Below, one piece after another: positions 1-6,245 of a stretch of DNA of 10,328 nucleotides; the first letter of the stretch is position 1, and every line of letters begins with the position of its first letter. Both the position numbers and the translations under genes were made by a program. The stretch covers positions 1 to 10,328 of the forward strand of contig DASWED010000020.1 in NCBI GenBank assembly GCA_036394995.1. The letters run 5' to 3'. Source of the stretch: DASWED01 sp036394995 (GTDB lineage Bacteria; Actinomycetota; UBA4738; JACQTL01). The notes under the pieces are model-generated. The model did no database searches. It saw only the letters and a program-made list of their open reading frames with translations, and was not told the origin of the DNA.

Positions 1-130
1 CGCCGATGGGGCTTGCCTCGTACGCCCTCCGCTCCGCGTCACTCGCTTCGCTCGCTCCGCACCCTCCGCCTCCCCGGCACCCCCTGGCGGATTCCCCGGC
101 TGGACACCCGACGGAGGGCGGCCGAGGCAC
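1..130 (-). repeat. Fold-back intergenic repeat, copy C (partial, cut by window edge)
   Basis: Read on the minus strand, this stretch aligns with the left half of the copy at 8368-8606. Shared blocks are the end sequence gtgcctcggc (130-121), a ccgtcggg block, the arm ccgccagggggtgcc (about 89-75), a purine-rich gcgagcgaagcgagtga core, and gaggcaagccccatcggcg at the window edge. Differences from that copy are scattered substitutions and small indels. Only the first half of the element is visible; the matching right arm should lie left of the window. No coding frame is supported. It is inverted relative to the other two copies. It is not a CRISPR or tandem array. Confidence 0.75.
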
Positions 131-221
131 GGGGGTGATCAGGCTCGCGTGAACTCCGCCTCCGGGTTCAGCAGTCCTGCCGGAACGCTGGCCTGCGCTC
201 GGCGTGTGGGGCGACCGGGCG

Positions 222-749
222 TCAGACAGATACTCCAAATCTGCCGGTGACGGCGTCGATGAGCGCCGTGATTGTCGTCGTGCATGAAGGGGTGGGCCGG
301 GGGGTCGAGCCGGGGGGCTGGGACGGCTGGGTTCCCACCAAGCACATCCCGTCGAACTTCACCAACCAGTACGGATGGCCGTCGAGTGTCCCGAACTCCA
401 CTGTGACGGAGGTCGGTGCCTCGGCTCCCCCATGTCGCCAGGCCTCGTCCACCGCGGCCTGGGCGGGCACCATGTCGGCACTGGGCACGGCCGGCTGCAC
501 GATCAACGGGCCGGACGGTCCGACAACATGGAGGTCGAGCGGCTCGGTGAGCTGCCCCAGTCGGGCCTTCGGCGTGTGCGTGTCGCCTGCCAGCACCCCT
601 TCCGGGGCCGTCGGGGACGTCCGGGGGTCGGGGCCATTGCCTTCCACGATGAAGGTCCCCGAGTGGGCGTCGATGACGCTCGACCACTCCGTGATGTCGC
701 ACCGGTGGTCCGGCGAACCTCCCGGGGGCCTGCTCCCCTGAAAGCACAC
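222..749 (-). CDS. Orphan hypothetical protein, possibly a 5'-truncated secreted-domain gene
   Basis: This frame of 175 codons from a GTG to TGA has natural amino-acid composition and GC-rich third positions, unlike the overlapping Arg/Pro-rich shadow frames. I do not recognise the family. Two similar phrases, VIDAHSGTFIVEG in the N-terminal part and ALIDAVTGRFGVSV at the C-terminus, have the look of PepSY-type extracytoplasmic modules (weak inference). The middle reads DGHPYWLVKFDGMC. Two cysteines bracket a Pro/Ser/Thr-rich loop. The coding character continues upstream to 857 (VDPVTIGPHGLAIEWGG precedes the GTG), but that extension has no ATG, GTG or TTG and is closed by a stop at 858-860. 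No Shine-Dalgarno is visible before the GTG, and there is no signal peptide although the domain looks exported. The gene may therefore be a 5'-truncated remnant. It lies between two repeat copies and is not part of the pil operon. Confidence 0.45.
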   Translation of the reverse strand: MCFQGSRPPGGSPDHRCDITEWSSVIDAHSGTFIVEGNGPDPRTSPTAPEGVLAGDTHTPKARLGQLTEPLDLHVVGPSGPLIVQPAVPSADMVPAQAAVDEAWRHGGAEAPTSVTVEFGTLDGHPYWLVKFDGMCLVGTQPSQPPGSTPRPTPSCTTTITALIDAVTGRFGVSV

Positions 750-857
750 CCCGCCCCATTCGATGGCGAGTCCGTGGGGCCCGATCGTGACGGGGTCGAC
801 GCGGGAGTCGGGGAGACTCCATCTCCCCCGAACAGGGCCACTCGGTACGCCGTTCGT

Positions 858-948
858 TTACACAGCTTCCCGCAGGTGGCATCGAGTGAGGCCGACCGGC
901 CTCAAGGCTCTGGAGGCCCGCTATCCGACGAGCCTCACGCCCCACGCC
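858..948. other. Non-coding stretch with competing short hairpins
   Basis: This is part of the 390-bp gap between the orphan frame and pilC. It contains gaggcc at 888-893, ggcctc at 898-903 and gaggcc at 913-918. The central segment can pair with either neighbour but not both, with loops of 4 or 9 nt. I see no tRNA, no convincing promoter and no supported ORF. The rest of the gap (949-1247) is occupied by a repeat copy and the inverted repeat after pilC. Confidence 0.3.
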
Positions 949-1170
949 CGGCTCGGGCCCTCCGGATGCTCAGCCCAGGGATCCGCCGGGGTGCGCCGGG
1001 GAGGCGCAGGGCGGCCCTACTCGACGGGCCGCCCATCGGGGACGTACGGACCGCCACCACCGCGGCGGCCCGGAGGGGGGATCGCCGCCCGGAGCCGACC
1101 GTAGGCGACCCCCGGCGGTACCCCGGCGATCACTCGAAGTACGGACGGCGAGGAGCCGAGGCACACGCGC
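949..1170 (+). repeat. Fold-back intergenic repeat, copy A
   Basis: It shares with the copy at 8368-8606 the blocks agggatccgcc (977-987), cccatcgg then gtacgga, cgcccggagccgaccgtagg, and a long right end (ggcggtaccccggcga, agtacgga, gaggagccgaggcac, acgcgc) ending at 1170. The inner arms ccgccggggtgcgcc (984-998) and its near complement (ggcgacccccggcgg) can pair. The purine-rich core of the other copies is replaced by a perfect 9-bp hairpin. The left boundary is approximate because the left end is degraded. No ORF is credible here. It lies downstream of the pilC 3' end, in the same orientation relative to that gene as the other complete copy has to ruvX. Confidence 0.75.
1009..1034. other. 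Perfect 9-bp stem-loop inside repeat copy A
   Basis: gggcggccc at 1009-1017 is the exact complement of gggccgccc at 1026-1034, with an 8-nt loop (tactcgac). It sits where the other two copies have a longer purine-rich core, so the centre of the element is variable while both arms are conserved. No U-tract follows on either strand. Confidence 0.6.
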
Positions 1171-1177
1171 ACCAAGC

Positions 1178-1224
1178 GTCGAGCCCCCGGCGGGGACTCG
1201 ACGTCCTCGCTGCGGGGGCTCGAC
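1178..1224 (-). terminator. 12-bp inverted repeat after pilC, terminator-like
   Basis: gtcgagcccccg at 1178-1189 is perfectly complementary to cgggggctcgac at 1213-1224, with a 23-nt loop, starting about 23 nt beyond the pilC stop codon. A nested alternative exists: gtcgag can pair instead with ctcgac at 1197-1202. There is no T-run after the stem in the direction of transcription, so it is not a canonical intrinsic terminator. An RNA 3'-end stabiliser, or pausing before Rho-dependent termination, is also possible. It marks the 3' end of the pilus operon. Confidence 0.5.
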
Positions 1225-1247
1225 CCGGTGCGGGCGGATCTGTTCGG

Positions 1248-2462
1248 CTACTTGATCAGGTTGATGACGTTGAACATCGGCAGGTACAGCGCGATGACCG
1301 CGAGGCCCACGCAGCCGCCGATGATGGCGATCATGAGGGGCTCGATCAGCGAGGTCAGCGAGTCGACGGTGGCCGTGACCTCGTTGTCGTAGAACTGGGC
1401 GACCTTCTCGAGCATGGTGTCCACGGCACCGGTCTCCTCGCCCACGGCCAGCATCTGCACGACCATCGGGGGGAACACCGCGTGCTTGCCGAGGGGACGG
1501 GCGATCGACTCGCCCTCCTTCACGCTCCCCTGCACGTCCGACACCGCCTTCGAGATCACGCGGTTGTTCACGGTCTCGGTGACGATGTCCAGCGACTGCA
1601 GGATCGGCACACCCGAGCGCAGCAGGATCGACAGGGTCGAGGCGAACCGGGACAGCGCGGACTTGTGGAACAGGCCCCCGAACACCGGCACCTTCAGCTT
1701 GAATGCGTCGATCGTGGCCCGCCCCTGGGGGGTGGCCCTGTACCTCTTGAACGCGAACGTGCCACCGATCGCGGCCAGGATCCAGATCCACCACAGCTTG
1801 CGGAAGGCGTCCGAGCAGAAGAGCAGGATCCGAGTGGGCAGCGGCAGCGTGCCGCCGAGGTTCGCGTAGATCCCCTTGAACTGCGGCACGATGAACAGCA
1901 GCATCGCGACCAGGATCAACGACACCATCGCCAGGACCACCACCGGGTAGGTCATGGCCGACTTCACCCGCTGGCGCAGCTCGACCTCGCGCTCCATGTT
2001 GTCGGCCAGTCGCAGCAGGACGGAGTCGAGCACACCGCCCGTCTCACCCGCCTTGATCATGGCCACGTACAGGTTCTGGAAGACCTTGGGGTGCTTGGCC
2101 ATCGCCTGCGACAGCGACGACCCCCGCTCGACGTCCAGTCGGACCTCGGTGACCACCTTGGCCAGGGGCTTGCTCTCGGTCTGCTCCGACAGGATGGCCA
2201 GGGCCTTCAGGATCGGCAGGCCCGAGTTCACCATCGTGGCGAACTGGCGCGAGAACACCGAGAGGTCCTTGAGCCGGACGTGGTTCGGCCGGAACGCGAG
2301 CTCCCTTCCGGCGAGGCTCTCCTTCTTCTCGGCCACCTGGACGGGCACGTAGCCCATCTCCTGCAGCTTGGAGATGACCAGGCGCTCGTTGTCGGCCTGC
2401 AGGGATCCGGTGACCAGCTTCCCTTGCCGGTCGCGGACTCGATAGGTGTAGGTGCTAGCCAT
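1248..2462 (-). CDS. pilC: Type IV pilus inner-membrane platform protein PilC
   Basis: PilC/GspF family proteins form the inner-membrane platform on which the PilB and PilT motors act to assemble or disassemble the pilus. The protein has 404 residues, the usual length. An N-terminal soluble region (1-65) is followed by two T2SSF repeats (about 68-190 and 270-393). Each repeat carries the family pattern near its start (FSRQFATMVNSGLPILKAL and FASTLSILLRSGVPILQSL) and a GETGG / GEETGAV motif later. Predicted membrane segments are about 172-196, 223-239 and 375-397. The ATG overlaps the end of pilT by 8 bp (2455-2462), so translation is probably coupled, and a good Shine-Dalgarno precedes it. 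It is the last gene of the operon; no pilin or PilD gene follows before the repeat. Confidence 0.95.
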   Translation of the reverse strand: MASTYTYRVRDRQGKLVTGSLQADNERLVISKLQEMGYVPVQVAEKKESLAGRELAFRPNHVRLKDLSVFSRQFATMVNSGLPILKALAILSEQTESKPLAKVVTEVRLDVERGSSLSQAMAKHPKVFQNLYVAMIKAGETGGVLDSVLLRLADNMEREVELRQRVKSAMTYPVVVLAMVSLILVAMLLFIVPQFKGIYANLGGTLPLPTRILLFCSDAFRKLWWIWILAAIGGTFAFKRYRATPQGRATIDAFKLKVPVFGGLFHKSALSRFASTLSILLRSGVPILQSLDIVTETVNNRVISKAVSDVQGSVKEGESIARPLGKHAVFPPMVVQMLAVGEETGAVDTMLEKVAQFYDNEVTATVDSLTSLIEPLMIAIIGGCVGLAVIALYLPMFNVINLIK

Positions 2463-3627
2463 GCCGTCCTCCTGACATCATGCCGCCGATCGCGTAGGCG
2501 CCCGCGCCGGTGTTGCCGTTGGCGACGGGTCCCAGCAGGCGGTTCAGCTCCTCGGGGTCGTGCGAGCGTTCCATGGCCAGCTGGTGCGTGATCTTCCCCG
2601 CCCGGACCAGGTCCGCCAGGGACGAGTCCATGGTCCGCATGCCGAACCGGCCCCCGGCCTGCATCACCGAGTAGATCTGGTGGACCTTGCCCTCGCGGAT
2701 GAGGTTGCGGACCGCGGACGTGGCGATGAGCACCTCGCTGGCCAGGGCCCGGCCGGTGCCGTCGGCGGTCTGGAGCAGCTGCTGGGTCACCACGCCCTGG
2801 AGCGTGGTGGACAGCTGGACCCGGACCTGCTGCTGCTGGTGTGGCGGGAACACGTCGATGATGCGGTCGATGGTCTGGGGGGCGTCCTGGGTGTGCAACG
2901 TGGCGAACACCAGGTGACCGGTCTCCGCCGCGGTGATCGCGGTCTGGATCGTCTCGAGGTCCCGCATCTCCCCCACCAGGATCACGTCGGGGTCCTGGCG
3001 GAGGACGTGCTTGAGGGCCGAGGCGAAGCCGTGGGTGTCGGAGCCCACCTCCCGCTGGTTCACGATCGAGGTCTTGTGCTTGTGCAGGAACTCGATGGGG
3101 TCTTCGACGGTCATGATGTGGGCCTTGCGCTCCACGTTCACGATGTCCACGAGTGCGGCGAGCGTGGTGGACTTCCCGGAGCCGGTGGGCCCCGTGACGC
3201 ACACGAACCCCCGCGGATACCTGGCCAGCTCGGCGACCACCGGCGGAAGCCCCAGGGCGTCCACCGAGCGGATCTCGTACGGGATCAGCCGGAACGCCGC
3301 CCCGATGGAGTCCCGCTGGAAGTACACGTTGACCCGGAACCGGGCTTTCCCCGGCAGCGAGTACGACATGTCGAGCTCCAGCTCCTGTTCGAGCTGCTCC
3401 CGGCGGCGCTGCGGGAGGATGGCGTAGATCATCGAACGCAGGCCCTGCTGGGTCATGACGGGGTACTCCTCCAGGCGCCGGAGATCCCCGTGGAGGCGGA
3501 CCACCGGCTGTGACCCCACCGTGAGGTGGAGGTCGGAGGCGTTGCGCTCCAGCACGATGTCCAGCAGCTCCGGGATCGGGATGTCCGGCGGGGCATCCCT
3601 GCCCACGGGGTTCACCGTTCCTGCCAT
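2455..3627 (-). CDS. pilT: Type IV pilus retraction ATPase PilT
   Basis: PilT is the hexameric cytoplasmic ATPase that powers pilus depolymerisation, giving twitching and often DNA uptake. The protein has 390 residues, somewhat longer than the usual 345-370, the excess being short terminal extensions. Walker A GPTGSGKS is at 146-153 (Lys152). The Walker B region DPDVILVGEMRD has its Glu at 220. The His box TGHLVFATLH follows at about 235-244. The PilT signature AVRNLIREGK at 305-314 separates it from PilB and PilU-like paralogues. The C-terminal metal-binding cysteines of PilB are absent, as expected. It starts at ATG 3 nt after the pilB stop. The only nearby purine run (AGGAA) overlaps the pilB stop codon, suggesting translation by re-initiation. 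Confidence 0.95.
   Translation of the reverse strand: MAGTVNPVGRDAPPDIPIPELLDIVLERNASDLHLTVGSQPVVRLHGDLRRLEEYPVMTQQGLRSMIYAILPQRRREQLEQELELDMSYSLPGKARFRVNVYFQRDSIGAAFRLIPYEIRSVDALGLPPVVAELARYPRGFVCVTGPTGSGKSTTLAALVDIVNVERKAHIMTVEDPIEFLHKHKTSIVNQREVGSDTHGFASALKHVLRQDPDVILVGEMRDLETIQTAITAAETGHLVFATLHTQDAPQTIDRIIDVFPPHQQQQVRVQLSTTLQGVVTQQLLQTADGTGRALASEVLIATSAVRNLIREGKVHQIYSVMQAGGRFGMRTMDSSLADLVRAGKITHQLAMERSHDPEELNRLLGPVANGNTGAGAYAIGGMMSGGRHG
2468..2473 (-). promoter_or_regulatory. Shine-Dalgarno for pilC
   Basis: Perfect AGGAGG on the minus strand, 5 nt before the pilC ATG and embedded in the last codons of pilT. It fixes the pilC start and is the clearest ribosome binding site in the operon. 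pilT has only a short AGGAA touching its own start. Confidence 0.8.
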
Positions 3628-3630
3628 TTC

Positions 3631-5310
3631 CTAGACCACCACCCTCAGGACTTCCTCGATGGACGTGAGACCCCGCGCCGCCTTCAGGATGCCGTCCGTG
3701 CGGAGCGGGATCATCCCCTGCTCCAGGGCGACCTGGCGGATCCGGTCCGATGAGGCCCGCTCCACGGTGAGCCGCTCGATCTCCTCGGTGACCGTCATGA
3801 CCTCGTACAGACCGACCCGGCCGTGGTAGCCGGTCTTCGAACACGCCGTGCACCCCACCGGCCGGTACAGCTGCTGGATGTCCTGGAACTGGTGCGACGG
3901 GAACCCGGCCTCCTGCAACTCGGCCTCGGTGGGCATGTAGGGCTCGGCGCACCGGTCGCACAGCTTCCGGGCCAGTCGCTGGGCCACCACGCAGTCCATG
4001 GCCGAGGCCGTGAGGTACGGCTCGATACCCATCTCGGTGAGCCGGGCGACCGCCGAGGGCGCGTCGTTCGTGTGCAGGGTGGAGAGCACCAGGTGTCCGG
4101 TGAGCGCCGACTCGATCGCGATGAGCGCGGTCTCGTGGTCCCGGATCTCACCGATGAGGATGATGTCGGGGTCGGCGCGCAGGATCGAACGGAGGGCCGC
4201 CGCGAAGGTCATCCCGGCCCGGTTGTTCACCTGGACCTGGTTCACGCCGCCCAGCCGGTACTCCACCGGGTCCTCGACCGTGATGATGTTCGTCTGGGGC
4301 TGGTTGAGGATGTTGAGGGTGGCGTACAGCGTGGTGGACTTGCCCGATCCGGTCGGCCCCGTCACCAGGATGGCGCCGTAGGGCTTGCGGAACGACTGCT
4401 CGAAACGCTTGAAGGCGTCCTCCGAGAACCCGATCTGGTCCAGGCGCAGGAGGACCGACTCCTTGTTCAGGATCCGGATGACGACCTTCTCGCCGTACAC
4501 GGTGGGCAGGGTGGCCACCCGGAGGTCGACCCCGATCGAGCCCACCTTCAGGCTGACCCGGCCGTCCTGGGGGACCCGCCGCTCGGCGATGTTGATGTCG
4601 GCCATGACCTTCAGCCGGCTGATCAGGCCGTTCTGGATGTTCTTGGGCGAGCGCATGACCTCGTGGAGCACGCCGTCCACCCGGAACCGGATCCGGACGT
4701 CGCGCTCGGTGGGTTCGATGTGCACGTCGGAGGACCGCTCGTTCACCGCCCGGGACAGCAGCATGTGGACGAGCTTCACCACCGGCGCGTCCTCCACGGC
4801 CGATTCCGGCATGTTCAGGTCGATGGAGTCCTCGGCCTGGGCCGAGGCGTCGGCGGCCAGCTGCTCCACCTCGCCGCCCACGTCGGAGTACTTCCGGATG
4901 GCCGCGGTGACGTCCGCCGCGGTCGCCACCAGGGGTTCGACCTCGCGGCCGGTGATCGTCCGGATGTCGTCCAGGGCGTAGACGTTGGCGGGGTCGGACA
5001 TGGCCACCAGCAGGCGGCCGTCCCGCTCGCCGATGGGCAGCGCCCGGTACCGGCGGGCCACGGCCTCGGGGATCAGCGCGGTGGTGCCGGGGTCGACCGG
5101 GTAGTCGCCGAGGTCAACGAACTCCAGGCCGATCTGGTGGGCCAGGGCCCGGACCAGGTCGGTCTCCTTGATCAGCTGGAGGTCGATGAGGATGCGGCCC
5201 AGGGACTTCGGGACCCGCTCCTGGACCTTCAGGGCCTCATGGAGCTGCTCGTCCGAGATCAGACCCTGTTCGATGAGGATCTGGCCGAGCTGCTTGGTCT
5301 TCTTCCTCAC
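3631..5310 (-). CDS. pilB: Type IV pilus extension ATPase PilB with tandem MshEN motifs
   Basis: PilB (GspE/PilB family) is the motor that polymerises pilins through PilC. The protein has 559 residues, full length. The N-terminus holds two 24-residue MshEN-type motifs (7-30, LGQILIEQGLISDEQL..LKVQ; 36-59, LGRILIDLQLIKETDL..LAHQ) of the kind that bind cyclic di-GMP in MshE. Walker A GPTGSGKS is at 318-325 (Lys324). The Walker B segment DPDIILIGEIRD has Glu388. The His box TGHLVLSTLHTNDAP begins at 404. A four-cysteine metal site is formed by C451, C454, C487 and C490, which supports PilB over PilT. It starts with GTG, 31 nt after the upstream Roadblock-like gene. No terminator is visible in that gap, so co-transcription is likely. 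Confidence 0.95.
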   Translation of the reverse strand: MRKKTKQLGQILIEQGLISDEQLHEALKVQERVPKSLGRILIDLQLIKETDLVRALAHQIGLEFVDLGDYPVDPGTTALIPEAVARRYRALPIGERDGRLLVAMSDPANVYALDDIRTITGREVEPLVATAADVTAAIRKYSDVGGEVEQLAADASAQAEDSIDLNMPESAVEDAPVVKLVHMLLSRAVNERSSDVHIEPTERDVRIRFRVDGVLHEVMRSPKNIQNGLISRLKVMADINIAERRVPQDGRVSLKVGSIGVDLRVATLPTVYGEKVVIRILNKESVLLRLDQIGFSEDAFKRFEQSFRKPYGAILVTGPTGSGKSTTLYATLNILNQPQTNIITVEDPVEYRLGGVNQVQVNNRAGMTFAAALRSILRADPDIILIGEIRDHETALIAIESALTGHLVLSTLHTNDAPSAVARLTEMGIEPYLTASAMDCVVAQRLARKLCDRCAEPYMPTEAELQEAGFPSHQFQDIQQLYRPVGCTACSKTGYHGRVGLYEVMTVTEEIERLTVERASSDRIRQVALEQGMIPLRTDGILKAARGLTSIEEVLRVVV

Positions 5311-5341
5311 GATCGAACCCCCGGCTCAACACGTACTGGCG

Positions 5342-6139
5342 TCAACGTCCTTCTTCGACACCGCCGGGGCCCTCCTGAAGCAGGGAGGCGAACTCCCTGG
5401 CCAGGGCCACCCGGTCGATCTCGTCCGTGCGTGGATGGGCCTCGGCGGTAGGGGGCTCGGGGTCGCCGTATGGGGCTCGTTGGGGCACCTCGGCCGCCGG
5501 CGCATCGCCCCACCCGCCACCGGCTGCTCCCGAGAATCCGGGGGCGGTGGAGGGGGGCGCCTGGCGCGGTTCGGACGCCTCGAACGCGGGTGCCGGCTGG
5601 GGCTCCCCGGCCTGGGCCACCGCCTCCGCCACGGCCATCTCCACCGCGGCGTCGCCCTGGTCGGCGGCCGGAGGGCCGGCCGGCTCGGGGGCGGGTTGCG
5701 AGGTGACCACGGACCGGAACTCGTCCTCCGCCCCGCTCTGCATGGCCCGGAGGATCCGCCCGGGGCGGATCCCCTTCCGGTTGAGATCAACGTGGACCGG
5801 CTCCCGGGCGGCGGTCCGGTCGTATCTGGCCTCCTCGGCTACCTGCAGGGCCTGCTCCAGGTAGTCCAGGAGGACTCCCGGCCGGGTCCCGGCCTCCGCC
5901 ACGGCGAACGCCGCGTAGGAGTCCTGGCGGACGTAGGCCCACAGCTCGTCGGAGAACTGCACGAAGCCACGCTCGGGCTCGCCGAGCGCGGCGAACCTGA
6001 GCAGTCCCGGGGTGATGTCCCGCTCGCCATTCGGCGGGAACGAACCGAGGACCAGGCCGTCGCGTGACAGGAGCACGCAGCCCAGCACCTCGGCCCGCGC
6101 GGCCACCCTCGACGCAAGGGCTGTGAAATCGAGATCCAT
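5342..6139 (-). CDS. Roadblock/LC7-like protein with disordered tail, first gene of the pil operon
   Basis: The protein has 265 residues and no membrane segment. Residues 1-105 have the Roadblock/LC7 pattern: a helix (FTALASRVAARAEVL), a strand-turn GCVLLSRDGLVLGSF, a central region ending in strands (GFVQFSDELWAYV, YAAFAVAEAG), and a closing helix (LLDYLEQALQVAEEA). Proteins of this fold, such as MglB, regulate small Ras-like GTPases, including MglA, which sets pilus polarity in Myxococcus. A short basic segment (DLNRKGIRPGRILRAM, 118-133) follows. Residues about 146-238 are Pro/Ala/Glu-rich and probably disordered, and 240-256 form a possible short helix (IDRVALAREFASLL). The start is ATG at 6139. 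The gene lies 31 nt upstream of pilB in the same direction, which suggests a regulatory or assembly role for the pilus motor. No GTPase partner is in the window. The fold call is from pattern only. Confidence 0.7.
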   Translation of the reverse strand: MDLDFTALASRVAARAEVLGCVLLSRDGLVLGSFPPNGERDITPGLLRFAALGEPERGFVQFSDELWAYVRQDSYAAFAVAEAGTRPGVLLDYLEQALQVAEEARYDRTAAREPVHVDLNRKGIRPGRILRAMQSGAEDEFRSVVTSQPAPEPAGPPAADQGDAAVEMAVAEAVAQAGEPQPAPAFEASEPRQAPPSTAPGFSGAAGGGWGDAPAAEVPQRAPYGDPEPPTAEAHPRTDEIDRVALAREFASLLQEGPGGVEEGR

Positions 6140-6215
6140 GGCTTCTCACGTGTGCATCGGCACGGCGCGAGGGGGGACTTGAGGGCCGTGCGCAGGGACC
6201 CCCAGTTCCGGGTAT

Positions 6216-6233
6216 CCTCGGCGCCGGCCGAGG
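6216..6233 (-). terminator. GC-rich hairpin after aroE
   Basis: cctcggc at 6216-6222 pairs perfectly with gccgagg at 6227-6233 around a 4-nt loop, starting 12 nt past the aroE stop. It lies in the 106-nt gap before the Roadblock-like gene and may separate the housekeeping block from the pilus operon. There is no T-run, so termination is uncertain. I saw no convincing promoter in the rest of the gap. Confidence 0.35.
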
Positions 6234-6245
6234 GGGCCGATGCCG

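Noticed and set aside
416..428. Copy of the repeat-end sequence gtgcctcggctcc inside the orphan frame
   Set aside because: Thirteen bases match the repeat end, but similarity stops there and the stretch lies within coding sequence. It is probably coincidence.
139..945. Longer minus-strand frame overlapping the orphan gene
   Set aside because: Its composition is dominated by Arg, Pro, Gly and His. The alternative frame (222-857) has natural composition. Its last residues (LLNPEAEFTRA) look protein-like but are too short to support a gene.
375..2591. Long plus-strand open frame of over 700 codons across the pilC region
   Set aside because: It is extremely rich in Arg, His, Gly and Asp, has no domain pattern, and is antisense to well-supported pilC. 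It is a GC-driven shadow frame. Similar plus-strand frames over pilT, pilB, aroE and mltG were rejected for the same reason.
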